DNA from: Arthrobacter sp. TMP15
GTDB lineage: Bacteria > Actinomycetota > Actinomycetes > Actinomycetales > Micrococcaceae
DNA: 64,000 nt
NCBI RefSeq assembly: GCF_039529835.1
Contig: NZ_CP154262.1
Span: 3,038,001-3,102,000 of the forward strand
Direction: 5' to 3'
Below are positions 1 to 8,096 of this stretch, piece after piece. A program made the translations under genes and the position numbers. Under the pieces are notes generated by a model, which did no database searches, had not been told where the DNA came from, and worked only from the letters and a program-made list of their open reading frames with translations. How positions within the stretch are numbered: the stretch's first letter is position 1; every line of letters starts with the position of its first letter.

Positions 1-121
1 TGTGGAGAGAATCATCACGCGCGGGGCGAGTTACCAGCGCCAACGCCGCGTTGCTGCCGCCCACAATGGCGACCTGCGCGCCGTCGTGCGTGAACTTGTG
101 CAGGAAATGGCCGGCAACTAG
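1..121 (+). CDS. C-terminal fragment of a probable carboxylate-amine ligase (GCS2/YbdK type)
   Basis: The second forward frame is open from the window edge to a TAG at 119-121 and gives about 39 residues. The fragment has an arginine- and alanine-rich helix followed by a segment reading GDLRAVVRELVQEMAG. This resembles the end of the actinobacterial YbdK-like glutamate-cysteine ligase family, which often closes with a (G/S)LRAVV-D-LV motif. The start lies outside the window, so domain content cannot be checked. Family assignment is inference from the tail only; that it is the end of a coding frame is more secure. Confidence 0.45.
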   Translation, partial: VERIITRGASYQRQRRVAAAHNGDLRAVVRELVQEMAGN

Positions 122-169
122 CTCAGCGGCGGGCACTTCTTAGAAAATTCTTAGCTATCGTGCGAGACA

Positions 170-1108
170 GTGAAGGAAAGTCTTATTGCACGCAGCGAAT
201 CAGAGAGTTGGCTAATGTCGTCACCGACCAAACAAGGGAAAACGCACGCCGCGCCTGAATCCGGCGCACACGCTTCGCAGATGCGCCGTCTCTTCACGCG
301 GCCTGGCAACCTCTGGCGCACACGGTTAGCTGTCCTCCCCCAGCCCGCTTTCTGGGGCCTCTGGGTGATAGTCCTGTCCGGAATGGTTTTGGTTCTAGGA
401 TTCTTCGTGGTTGGCACTCCTGACTTCACCGCCAACGAGTTCACCGTGGATCAGGAAATGAGTAGGAGCCACGTTGGTGCGCTGACTGTTGTGGCGCTGG
501 CACTGGACAAAGTATTTTCACCGATCGGCGGGTGCGTCATGATCGCTTTGATGGTCATCTTTCTGCTCATCATTCGTCGATCGCCGCTCAACGCTGTTGC
601 CTTTGGCGGTGTGACAATTGCTGGCTGGTTTGCAAGCCAGTTCTTCAAACTTGTGGTGGAGCGTCAACGCCCCAACCCCGCACTGCTTTTAAACCCGCTG
701 GCTCCTGAAACTGGTTCGAACAGCTTTCCCAGCGGCCACGTGGCACTGGCTGTTGGGCTCGCGTGGGCGTTCTGGTTCTTGTTACGCAAGGGGACGTGGG
801 CCAAACTGGCGGCGCTTCTTGCCATTGTGGTGCCGCTGGTAGTGGCTTGGTCCCGACTCTATATTGGTGTGCACTACCCCAGCGATGTTGCCGCGTCATT
901 CCTGGCTGCGAGCGCGGCTGTGGTCTTATTTGCAGGGGTGTGGAACCGCTATCAAGGCCATATAATTCCCCGAATTCCAGGTCTTGACCGCTTCGGCCCC
1001 ACTAGTGCAACACCCGTTGGGGTAAGCCAATTCACGGGACAGCTCAGAGCCGACGGGTCTACTATTAAAACTGGCCCGTCTGCTGCCCCCACCCCTTCGA
1101 ACCCCTGA
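170..1108 (+). CDS. PAP2-superfamily membrane phosphatase
   Basis: A 312-residue integral membrane protein with the complete type 2 phosphatidic-acid phosphatase signature: K160...R167-P, P187-S-G-H190 and S228-R...H235...D239. These residues form the phosphohistidine active site in the family. Hydrophobic segments lie near 62-82, 102-135, 143-160, 192-206, 214-228 and 240-257. Family members remove phosphate from lipid phosphates or pyrophosphates, including undecaprenyl pyrophosphate, at the outer membrane face; the substrate here is not determined. GTG at 170 gives the longest frame; ATG at 215 (residue 16) is an alternative, and neither has a strong ribosome site. A DedA gene follows 12 bases downstream, so the two are probably co-transcribed. 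Confidence 0.85.
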   Translation: MKESLIARSESESWLMSSPTKQGKTHAAPESGAHASQMRRLFTRPGNLWRTRLAVLPQPAFWGLWVIVLSGMVLVLGFFVVGTPDFTANEFTVDQEMSRSHVGALTVVALALDKVFSPIGGCVMIALMVIFLLIIRRSPLNAVAFGGVTIAGWFASQFFKLVVERQRPNPALLLNPLAPETGSNSFPSGHVALAVGLAWAFWFLLRKGTWAKLAALLAIVVPLVVAWSRLYIGVHYPSDVAASFLAASAAVVLFAGVWNRYQGHIIPRIPGLDRFGPTSATPVGVSQFTGQLRADGSTIKTGPSAAPTPSNP

Positions 1109-1120
1109 TCGAGGCCCGTT

Positions 1121-1846
1121 TTGTTGCATCTCATCGTTCCTGTAGTCCACGGATTTCTCCTCCCTAGCGGATCCCAGACCGTTGGGATAACGTCACTTTT
1201 CGATCCTGCTGCGCTCTTAAACGGGCTAGGGCCAGCCGCTCTTGCCATTGTGGCTGTGATTGTTTTCATTGAGTCAGGGCTCCTGTTTCCTTTCCTGCCC
1301 GGTGACTCGCTCCTATTCACTGCCGGACTTCTGCATCAACAGCTTCAGCTCTCACTGCCCGTACTGATCGGCGTGGTGGTGCTGGCTGCCGTTGCAGGGG
1401 ATCAGGTTGGGTACATGCTGGGTCGCAAGTTTGGCCGACGCTGGTTCAAAGATGACGCTCGAATCCTGAAAACGAAGTACCTCAAGGAAACCGAGGAGTT
1501 CTTCGCCAAGCGAGGAGGCGCCGCTATTGTCTTGGCGCGTTTTGTGCCGGTGGTGCGTACCTATGCCCCTTTGGTGGCGGGCACCGCCAACTACAATTAC
1601 AGGAAATTTACGCTGTGGAACATTGCCGGCGCAGTCGGCTGGGCTGGCTCCATCACCCTCCTTGGAACATGGCTGGGGCACTATGAAATCATTGCCAACA
1701 ACATCGACATCATCGCAATAGTGCTGGTCTTTCTCTCGGTGGTGCCGGGCTTGATCAGCATCCTGCGTAAACGGCGGTCCGGTAAAGCGGAAACTGCCGC
1801 TGAAGCCAGCATTTTGGAGGAGGATAAGGAGCGTGCACATCCCTGA
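1121..1846 (+). CDS. DedA-family membrane protein (VTT/SNARE-associated domain)
   Basis: About 241 residues with the DedA hallmarks: an early hydrophobic re-entrant segment with ES...LPGD (about 51-60), a G-D-x-x-G-Y-x-x-G motif near 90, and the R-F-x-P-x-x-R...P...AG signature near 140-160. Two DedA proteins (UptA in Bacillus, PopT in Vibrio) are known to return undecaprenyl phosphate across the membrane; others act in lipid or proton homeostasis. Sitting between a PAP2 phosphatase and a two-component system, a role in lipid-carrier recycling or envelope stress is a reasonable inference. TTG at 1121 is the upstream-most start and is uncertain. The end overlaps the response-regulator start by 14 bases. 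Confidence 0.85.
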   Translation: MLHLIVPVVHGFLLPSGSQTVGITSLFDPAALLNGLGPAALAIVAVIVFIESGLLFPFLPGDSLLFTAGLLHQQLQLSLPVLIGVVVLAAVAGDQVGYMLGRKFGRRWFKDDARILKTKYLKETEEFFAKRGGAAIVLARFVPVVRTYAPLVAGTANYNYRKFTLWNIAGAVGWAGSITLLGTWLGHYEIIANNIDIIAIVLVFLSVVPGLISILRKRRSGKAETAAEASILEEDKERAHP

Positions 1847-2504
1847 ACGCTCGCGGCTGCTCCTGGTTGAAGATGATCCCGTCCTAGGGCCACTCATTGC
1901 AGAGCTTCTGGTCAGCGAATACGAGGTGCATTTGGTCTCAGATGGGCAGAAAGGCCTCCATCTGGGCCTCACTGCTCAATGGGACGCCATGGTGATTGAC
2001 CGCGGCCTCCCGGTCATGGACGGGCTGGCATTGGTGCGGGCACTGCGCCGCAAAGGCGTCACAACTCCTGCCATTATTCTCACGGCTTTGGGTACCACAC
2101 CGGAGAAAATTGAGGGGCTCGACGCCGGAGCTAACGACTACATGACCAAACCTTTTGATGCCGGTGAGCTCCGGGCGCGGCTGCGTGCCATGACCCGCCG
2201 TTTCGTGCTCTCCCCAACAACGCTGAGCATAGGCGGTTGGCTTTTTGATCCGGCCAACCGTTCACTGCGCTCAAACTACGGCGAACTTGTGCAGCTCACA
2301 GCCAAGGAACGAGATCTACTGGCACTTCTCGCTGGTGAACCTGACCGCGTGTTCACCAGGAATGAGTTGCTGCAGAGCCTGTTTCACCCCGGTGATTCCC
2401 CAAGTGTCATCGATACCTATGTGCATTATCTGCGCAAAAAGGTGTCCAAAACAGTGATCCGTACCGTGCATGGTTTGGGCTATCAGATGGGCGATGACGC
2501 ATGA
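1833..2504 (+). CDS. OmpR/PhoB-type response regulator
   Basis: A 223-residue two-component regulator. The receiver domain (about 8-118) has the acidic pair D14/D15, phospho-acceptor D56 within an IDRGLP motif, T84 and K106. A winged-helix DNA-binding domain follows (about 130-220), with the usual end VRTVHGLGYQM. GTG at 1833 is preceded by a strong purine-rich site (GGAGGATAAGGAG). The start lies inside the DedA gene and the stop overlaps the kinase start by four bases (ATGA), so the system is translationally coupled to DedA and its kinase. Target genes are unknown; the membrane-lipid genes immediately upstream are the obvious candidates. Confidence 0.93.
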   Translation: MHIPERSRLLLVEDDPVLGPLIAELLVSEYEVHLVSDGQKGLHLGLTAQWDAMVIDRGLPVMDGLALVRALRRKGVTTPAIILTALGTTPEKIEGLDAGANDYMTKPFDAGELRARLRAMTRRFVLSPTTLSIGGWLFDPANRSLRSNYGELVQLTAKERDLLALLAGEPDRVFTRNELLQSLFHPGDSPSVIDTYVHYLRKKVSKTVIRTVHGLGYQMGDDA

Positions 2505-3505
2505 AGGTTTTGTTCAACAAAATCCCGTTGGGACTGGCTAAGCATTCCAGTACCGATTCGCCACAGTTGCGCCGAGCAGCCATCACTGTGGGCCTGCGCA
2601 TAGCCGTGGCCATCGCGGTGATGGTGGCGGCAGTCATCGTCACAGCCGCCCTGTACATGCTGTACCTTTCACACCACCCGGATCTGTTTTCCGCCGATAC
2701 TTCTACCCGTGTTTATATCGAATCAAATGACATGCTCAAGGCAATGCTTTTGGCTGGATTCGCCGGGATTCTGGCGGCCGGTGCTATTGGGTGGCTCAGT
2801 GCCCGCAGTGCCATCCGTCCGCTGGGGAGGGCCCTTGAATTACAGCGCCGTTTTGTGCAAGACGCCAGCCACGAACTCCGAACTCCCCTGACAATTCTTG
2901 ACGCACGGGTTCAGTTGGCCGAATTGAAGGTTAATGACAACCCCGATGCCGCCAAACTATTGGGACAGATTCGCCAGGATACTGCAGCCCTCTCCGCAAC
3001 CGTTCAGGAGTTACTTCTGGCCGCCACGGGTGAACACGGCACGGCTACGGAGCTCCTGAACGTCCCTTCTGTTATCGATGAGGTCACCGCCAACCTTGTG
3101 GATCTGGCCGCATCTCGCGGCATCAGGCTGCTCACAACTCACGACGGCGTTGCCCATGTTCGTATTGCGCCCAACAGTTTTCGCCGGGCTATCTTGGGTT
3201 TGATTGATAACGGCATCAACCACACCCTAGAAGGTGGAACCGTAGAGATCTGCACAGCTCACTCCCGAGGGAAAGCGATTATTACTGTCAGTGACAACGG
3301 TGGTGGAATTGTTGGTATTGACCCCGCCCGAGTGTTTGAACGGTTCGCTCATGGCAGCGCTGCCGCGCGAGGCGGACCACGCAGCTACGGCCTGGGCCTA
3401 GCCTTGGTTCGTGAGATTGCCGTGGCTGCCGGTGGCAGCATCCAGGTCGCCGAGACAGGTCCCAGCGGCACCACCATGGAATTAGTTCTGCCGATCTCCC
3501 GCTAG
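2501..3505 (+). CDS. Sensor histidine kinase, partner of the upstream regulator
   Basis: A 334-residue membrane kinase. Two transmembrane segments (about 34-56 and 80-100) enclose a short extracytoplasmic loop of roughly 25 residues, so it probably senses a membrane or intramembrane signal rather than a soluble ligand. The H-box has phospho-acceptor H124 (DASHELRTPL). The ATPase domain shows an N-box near 230 (DNGINHT), a G1 box DNGGGI and a G2 box YGLGLALV near 300. There is no PAS domain; a short HAMP-like linker may occupy 98-115. The start ATG overlaps the regulator stop by four bases. A 32-bp-period repeat cluster begins 9 bases after the stop. Confidence 0.93.
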   Translation: MKVLFNKIPLGLAKHSSTDSPQLRRAAITVGLRIAVAIAVMVAAVIVTAALYMLYLSHHPDLFSADTSTRVYIESNDMLKAMLLAGFAGILAAGAIGWLSARSAIRPLGRALELQRRFVQDASHELRTPLTILDARVQLAELKVNDNPDAAKLLGQIRQDTAALSATVQELLLAATGEHGTATELLNVPSVIDEVTANLVDLAASRGIRLLTTHDGVAHVRIAPNSFRRAILGLIDNGINHTLEGGTVEICTAHSRGKAIITVSDNGGGIVGIDPARVFERFAHGSAAARGGPRSYGLGLALVREIAVAAGGSIQVAETGPSGTTMELVLPISR

Positions 3506-3514
3506 TCCCACCCC

Positions 3515-3639
3515 GACGCTCGCTCACTTAACGTCGGCTTTTTACCGACGCTCGCTCACTCCGCGTCCATCATGCCCAGACGCTCGCTCACTACCTGCAG
3601 GAGCGTCGCCAAAAACGCGACGCTAAGTGAGCGAGCGTC
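3515..3639. repeat. Cluster of a 32-bp-period repeat (three direct copies, one inverted)
   Basis: The 14-mer GACGCTCGCTCACT starts at 3515, 3547 and 3579, exactly 32 bases apart, and its reverse complement lies at 3626-3639. Copy 1 is framed by CCGACG and CGTCGG and followed by a T run, so it can fold as a small hairpin. Copy 3 and the inverted copy can pair over 14 bases and enclose a second small inverted pair (GCGTCG/CGACGC). The same unit recurs at 16990-17067 and 18239-18291. It resembles a REP/REPIN-type element or a tandem terminator; no coding frame crosses it. Confidence 0.8.
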
Positions 3640-3737
3640 TGGCCGGAGTGGGGCACACCCAACCTTGTTCATCCACAGTTCACTTGCTTCGGCTACGCTC
3701 AGGCGGGTAGATCGGCCATACGAAAGGTAGCTTGCAG

Positions 3738-5015
3738 ATGAGCATCGCCCCGGCGTTGACCCGGCGACTAGGCACGTTCGACGCCGTTGTCATTGGTCTT
3801 GGTTCCATGATTGGCGCCGGCGTTTTCGCAGCCTTCACCCCGGCCGCCCAAGCCGCTGGCTCCGGCCTGCTCATAGGACTGGCGATCGCTGCCTGTGTTG
3901 CCTACGCCAACGCCACCTCATCCGCCCAACTGGCCGCTGCATACCCCACCTCCGGAGGCACGTACATCTATGGCCGAGAGCGGCTGGGACCGTGGCCAGG
4001 ATTCCTGGCAGGCTGGGGATTCGTGGTGGGCAAAGTGGCCAGCAGTGCCGCCATGGCCATGACGTTTGCCGCTTACGCCGCGCCCGCGGGGTGGGAGCGG
4101 CCGGTGGCGATTGCCGCCGTCGCACTTCTCGTGGCGGTGAACTACAGAGGTGTGAGCCGCACGGCTGCCCTAGCCCGGATCATTGTTGGCGCCGTTCTTG
4201 CCGCACTGACCATTGCAATTGCCGCGGTATGGGCTGGTAGCGGCGGCCATCCCGGAGGTAGTAGCAACAGTAGCTTTCTGGGTTCCGGGCTGTTCTCGCA
4301 CGGTTGGTACGGTATTTTGCAGTCCGCTGGACTTTTGTTCTTTGCCTTCGCCGGTTACGCCCGGATTGCCACGTTGGGTGAGGAAGTCAAAAATCCTCGG
4401 CGCACCATCCCGCGCGCCATCCTGTTGGCGCTGGCTATTGCGGGCGCCATCTACGCTGTTGTGGGTGTGAGCCTGCTTGTGGCATTGGGGCCCGACGGCG
4501 TTGCCTCCACAGCGGCGCCCCTGACCACCGCGGTGACGGCCGGCGGTTGGAGCTGGGCTGGACCGGTGGTCAAAGTAGGCGCCGCATTGGCCTCTTTAGG
4601 TGCGCTGCTGGCACTGGTGGCGGGTCTGGGCAGGACGTCGCTGGCCATGGCACGAGAAGGAGATTTTCCGCATTATTTTGCGGCTATTCACCCAAAATTT
4701 GCTGTGCCTCACAGGGCCGAGTTGGCGTTGGGCGCCGCAATCATTGTGATCATTATGTTCGCTGATCTGCGCGGCGCTATTGGCTTCTCTTCCTTTGGCG
4801 TCCTAGTTTATTATCTGGTGGCCAACATTTCTGCCTTCACCCAAAGCGGTGCAGATCGCCGCTACCCCAAGGTTTTGCAACTGCTGGGTGCGGCGGCGTG
4901 CGTGCTGCTCGTGGCCACCTTGCCGCTGGAGGCGGTGCTGGCCGGACTGGTGATGTTCGCGGTGGGGATTCTCTACCGCACAGTCAGGCTGCGCCGTCGT
5001 GCCTCCCGCAGCTGA
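3738..5015 (+). CDS. APC-superfamily amino acid permease
   Basis: About 425 residues with roughly twelve hydrophobic segments. The N-terminal region reads LGTFDAVVIGLGSMIGAGVF, the glycine-rich first helix typical of APC amino acid/polyamine transporters, followed by a P-T-S-G-G-T-Y motif near residue 70. A TLGEEVKNPRR segment after helix 6 matches the conserved loop of the family. Substrate cannot be told from sequence. ATG at 3738 is chosen because GAAAGG at 3722-3727 sits at a suitable distance; TTG at 3732 in the same frame is possible. It is monocistronic, between the repeat cluster and the convergent tsaD. Confidence 0.88.
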   Translation: MSIAPALTRRLGTFDAVVIGLGSMIGAGVFAAFTPAAQAAGSGLLIGLAIAACVAYANATSSAQLAAAYPTSGGTYIYGRERLGPWPGFLAGWGFVVGKVASSAAMAMTFAAYAAPAGWERPVAIAAVALLVAVNYRGVSRTAALARIIVGAVLAALTIAIAAVWAGSGGHPGGSSNSSFLGSGLFSHGWYGILQSAGLLFFAFAGYARIATLGEEVKNPRRTIPRAILLALAIAGAIYAVVGVSLLVALGPDGVASTAAPLTTAVTAGGWSWAGPVVKVGAALASLGALLALVAGLGRTSLAMAREGDFPHYFAAIHPKFAVPHRAELALGAAIIVIIMFADLRGAIGFSSFGVLVYYLVANISAFTQSGADRRYPKVLQLLGAAACVLLVATLPLEAVLAGLVMFAVGILYRTVRLRRRASRS

Positions 5016-5032
5016 TGCACAGCTGAGAACAT

Positions 5033-6139
5033 CTAGAGGCTGATGCACGTCACTGGCAGAGAGGAATCGGGTGCGAAGGAAAGCTCGCTGGGGCCCACAC
5101 CACTCATGACTAGCTGCGCACCCAAGGCCGCCACCATGGCGCCATTGTCGGTGCACAGCGATAGCTTTGGGACCAGAAGCGTGATTCCCGCCGCCAAGCA
5201 CCGCTGCCCGGCCAACTCCCGTAACCGGGTATTTGCCGCCACACCACCACCAAGTAACAAGGTGGTGATGCCCTGTTCCTTGCATGCCAGCACAGCCTTG
5301 GCCGTGATGACATCCAGCACAGCTTCCTGGAACGACGCCGCAATGTCAGCTACCGGGACGTCCTCACCACGAGCTTCGTAGCCTTCCACACAGCGTGCCA
5401 CCGCGGTTTTCAGCCCTGAGAAGGAGAAGTCGTAGCGGTGTGGACCGGGAACCTCCGCAGTGCCCATGTACTTGGGCATCGTCAGCCCGCGCGGGAACCG
5501 CACAGCCTTGGCGTTGCCCTCTTTGGCCAGTCTGTCGATGGCCGGGCCGCCAGGGTAATTAAGCCCCAGCAGCCGGGCTACCTTGTCAAAGGCTTCACCG
5601 GCAGCATCATCAATCGTGGCACCAAGAAGTTCAACATCTGAGGCAATATTGCGTACCCGCAGGATCTCTGTGTGGCCGCCAGAGACCAGGAGGGCTCCCA
5701 AGTTTTCCGGTAGTTGAGAGTTTTCACAGCCGGCAGTTTCAGAGCCAGTTCCAAGGGGCTCAGCCAGCAAGCCCACACCAACGTGCGCCACCAAATGGTT
5801 GATTGCGTAGATCGGCTTGCCGGTGGCCAGCGCCAGTGCTTTGGCAGCGCTAACACCCACCATGAGCGCACCCGCTAGGCCCGGCCCGCTGGTGACGGCA
5901 ATGGCGTCAACGTCCGCCATTGTGACCCCGGCACTCTCCAGTGCCTGCGTCAGGGTGGGCACAAACGCATCGAGGTGCGCCCGGGAGGCGATCTCGGGGA
6001 TGACACCACCAAAGCGGACGTGCTCCGCCATGGATGAGGACACTGTGTTGGTCAACAGCTGGGTGCCGCGGACCAGCCCCACACCGGTTTCATCGCAGGA
6101 GGATTCAATGCCCAGGATCAATGGGTTGCTTTGATTCAT
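5033..6139 (-). CDS. tsaD: tRNA N6-adenosine threonylcarbamoyltransferase TsaD
   Basis: A 368-residue ASKHA-fold protein starting with [14 protein letters not shown], the conserved TsaD N-terminus, and carrying the metal-binding HLVAH motif (H-x-x-x-H). Further signatures are GLKTAV and the C-terminal [11 protein letters not shown] and DNGAM motifs. With TsaB and TsaE it transfers threonylcarbamoyl from threonylcarbamoyl-AMP to A37 of ANN-decoding tRNAs (t6A). It is slightly longer than the usual 340-350 residues owing to an insertion near residues 135-150. The start overlaps the rimI stop by four bases, so it is the last gene of alr-tsaE-tsaB-rimI-tsaD. Confidence 0.96.
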   Translation of the reverse strand: MNQSNPLILGIESSCDETGVGLVRGTQLLTNTVSSSMAEHVRFGGVIPEIASRAHLDAFVPTLTQALESAGVTMADVDAIAVTSGPGLAGALMVGVSAAKALALATGKPIYAINHLVAHVGVGLLAEPLGTGSETAGCENSQLPENLGALLVSGGHTEILRVRNIASDVELLGATIDDAAGEAFDKVARLLGLNYPGGPAIDRLAKEGNAKAVRFPRGLTMPKYMGTAEVPGPHRYDFSFSGLKTAVARCVEGYEARGEDVPVADIAASFQEAVLDVITAKAVLACKEQGITTLLLGGGVAANTRLRELAGQRCLAAGITLLVPKLSLCTDNGAMVAALGAQLVMSGVGPSELSFAPDSSLPVTCISL

Positions 6140-6750
6140 GATGGATCCTTTGGGTCTGTTGCTGCCCAGTTATTGGTGGCAGCTTCTGCGCTCTCAACGG
6201 GCACGGTCAAGCGCATGATTAGCCCGTCTGAGCCGTCGCGGTAATATCTGCGCCGCGTATGAATATGTTCAAAACCGTAGCGCAGATACAGTCGCTGCGC
6301 CCGCGGATTGGTTGAGCTAACCTCCAGCATGACGTCGGCCGCGCCGCGCCGTCGCGCCTCATCGACGAGCTCATCCAACATTGCCCGGGCAATGCCCCGG
6401 CCCTCAAATTCGGTCAGCACTCCAATAGTTTGGATGTCCCCTATGGGCGGCACACACATGAGACCGGCATAGCCAGCTATCTGGGCATTCTGCCCCTGAT
6501 GTTCGACGCCGGAGGGCACCTCCGCGATGATGTAACGCCGTGTTTCGGGTTGCCTGAGCTCACCAACAAACATGGATCGTGGCCACGAATCAACCCCAAA
6601 GAGGGTCTTATCCAAGGCGGTGATGAAGTCAACATCGTTGGCAACCATGTTACGCAGAACAGCCGGGACGTGCGCTCCCGAGTTACTCACGGCTGAGTCG
6701 AACTCATCAGGGTCATTCACGGCAGGATCGTTAGCGGCAGGATCACTCAT
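6136..6750 (-). CDS. rimI: RimI-type N-acetyltransferase
   Basis: A GNAT-fold acetyltransferase. The acetyl-CoA loop is seen as [12 protein letters not shown] and the C-terminal conserved part as [18 protein letters not shown]. RimI acetylates the N-terminal residue of ribosomal protein S18 in E. coli and may have wider N-terminal targets. The 204-residue frame is longer than the usual 150-160 because of an N-terminal segment of about 34 residues made of repeated NDPA/NDPD units. Translation could instead begin at the internal Met 35. The ATG at 6750 overlaps the tsaB stop, which favours the long form. It lies between tsaB and tsaD, a very common actinobacterial order. Confidence 0.9.
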   Translation of the reverse strand: MSDPAANDPAVNDPDEFDSAVSNSGAHVPAVLRNMVANDVDFITALDKTLFGVDSWPRSMFVGELRQPETRRYIIAEVPSGVEHQGQNAQIAGYAGLMCVPPIGDIQTIGVLTEFEGRGIARAMLDELVDEARRRGAADVMLEVSSTNPRAQRLYLRYGFEHIHTRRRYYRDGSDGLIMRLTVPVESAEAATNNWAATDPKDPS

Positions 6751-7484
6751 GGCAGGGCCCGCTTCCGGGGTCCGGGCACCTTCGCATCAGATTCACGCAG
6801 ATACAGCGGTGTTGAATCCAGCAGCCCTGCCGCCTCAAGCGAACCGGCAGCAGTAATTTTGCGGGCAGCGGCACGTCCCAGCTCCAATGCCGTTGGCTGG
6901 GTCTGAGCAAACAGCTCGAACACGGTGCAACGGTTGCCGGTGAGTACCTCTGCATAGAGACCAGCGCCGGCACCGAATACGTCAGCGGCAAAAATTTCGT
7001 TGGCCGGACCAACGTGGGGGCCATCCAGCAAGTGAGCTCCCGGACTGTACTTTGCCCAGTAGATTTCCTTGCGCCGGGCGTCCGTAGCCACCACAAAATC
7101 CCTGGTTGCCAGTGGCCCCACAGCTCGACCAGATCGGTAGGCAGGGGCATCAAAAACTTGGTGGGCCAGTGCATCCAGGCTCATCATGCCGTAGAGCGGA
7201 ATCCCCCATGTGAAGCTGAGCGTGCGTGCCATAGCAATACCTGAACGCAGACCGGTGAAGGGCCCCGGCCCGGTACCCACCACAATGGCGTCAAGTGCCG
7301 GGCCTTCTGTGACAGGGTCAGTAAAAAGAGACTTAACCCCCGGCGCCAACACCTCAGCGTGGCTGCGTGTTTCAGTCGTGGCAAAATTTGCCACCACCTC
7401 GGCAGTCCGCACGGAGTCCCGTGGATCAAAGTCGAGAATGGTGGCACTGGCAGCAGCCGATGTATCAATGGTCAATATTCGCAC
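6747..7484 (-). CDS. tsaB: TsaB, t6A modification partner of TsaD
   Basis: A 245-residue inactive paralogue of TsaD. It begins ILTIDTSAAASATIL and has the diagnostic GTGPGPFTGLRSGIAMARTL motif (about 90-110), but lacks the metal-binding H-x-x-x-H. TsaB dimerises with TsaD and is needed for t6A synthesis. The GTG start at 7484 lies 10 bases after the tsaE stop, and the end overlaps the rimI start by four bases. No unusual features beyond a C-terminal extension of about 20 residues. Confidence 0.95.
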   Translation of the reverse strand: MRILTIDTSAAASATILDFDPRDSVRTAEVVANFATTETRSHAEVLAPGVKSLFTDPVTEGPALDAIVVGTGPGPFTGLRSGIAMARTLSFTWGIPLYGMMSLDALAHQVFDAPAYRSGRAVGPLATRDFVVATDARRKEIYWAKYSPGAHLLDGPHVGPANEIFAADVFGAGAGLYAEVLTGNRCTVFELFAQTQPTALELGRAAARKITAAGSLEAAGLLDSTPLYLRESDAKVPGPRKRALP

Positions 7485-7494
7485 GTAGTTGAGT

Positions 7495-8094
7495 CTATTC
7501 TGTTGTGTTCACAAGCTGGCCGAGCATGGAAAAATCGGTGCCTTCCCAGCGCGGCCCGATGGCGGTCAAGCGTAGGGTGCGGGGTTCCTCGTCATCCTCA
7601 TCAGCATCAAAACTGTCCAAAAAATTAGCGGCTTCATCCGTGTTTTGGTGCACTGCGTGCGATGTGTGAAAAGTGGTGGGCACGCCACCGCCAACCGCCC
7701 TGATGAGTTCAATCTCTAACCGGCTACTGGCCAAATGCTCCACCCTGTCAGCGCCCCACTCCACCACTGTGACCGAGGTGTCCATGGTGTTTTCCAAGTC
7801 GATGTCATCAATTTCACCGGGTGTGCCCAGCCGGTAGGCGTCAACGTGGACCAAATCAGGACCGCCAGGATTAGCGCCCTGGGGCAGGTTTGGGTGGATG
7901 CGTACCAACACGAAGGTCGGTGAAATAACTCCCTCTCGCACACCGAGACTGCGGCCAAGGCCCTGCGTGAAAGTGGTCTTACCTGCACCGAGTTCCCCGG
8001 TCAAAATAATCAAGTCACCTGCGGCCAACAGCCCGGCCAGCTTCCCGGCCAGCTGCTGGGTTTGCTTGGCGGTGTCAGTAGCAAATTCCCACAT
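7495..8094 (-). CDS. tsaE: TsaE, ATPase of the t6A system
   Basis: A 199-residue P-loop protein. The Walker A motif is GELGAGKTTF (about 33-42), followed by the family motif SPTF, an HVDAYRL segment and VVEWGADRVE. TsaE hydrolyses ATP to reset the TsaB-TsaD complex. Most TsaE proteins are about 150-160 residues; this one has an acidic C-terminal tail containing ADEDDEEPR, common in actinobacteria. ATG at 8094 begins two bases after the alr stop, so translation is coupled to alanine racemase. Confidence 0.95.
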   Translation of the reverse strand: MWEFATDTAKQTQQLAGKLAGLLAAGDLIILTGELGAGKTTFTQGLGRSLGVREGVISPTFVLVRIHPNLPQGANPGGPDLVHVDAYRLGTPGEIDDIDLENTMDTSVTVVEWGADRVEHLASSRLEIELIRAVGGGVPTTFHTSHAVHQNTDEAANFLDSFDADEDDEEPRTLRLTAIGPRWEGTDFSMLGQLVNTTE

Positions 8095-8096
8095 TC

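Noticed and set aside
151-444. 97-residue minus-strand frame opposite the PAP2 gene
   Set aside because: It is a shadow of the strongly supported PAP2 frame.
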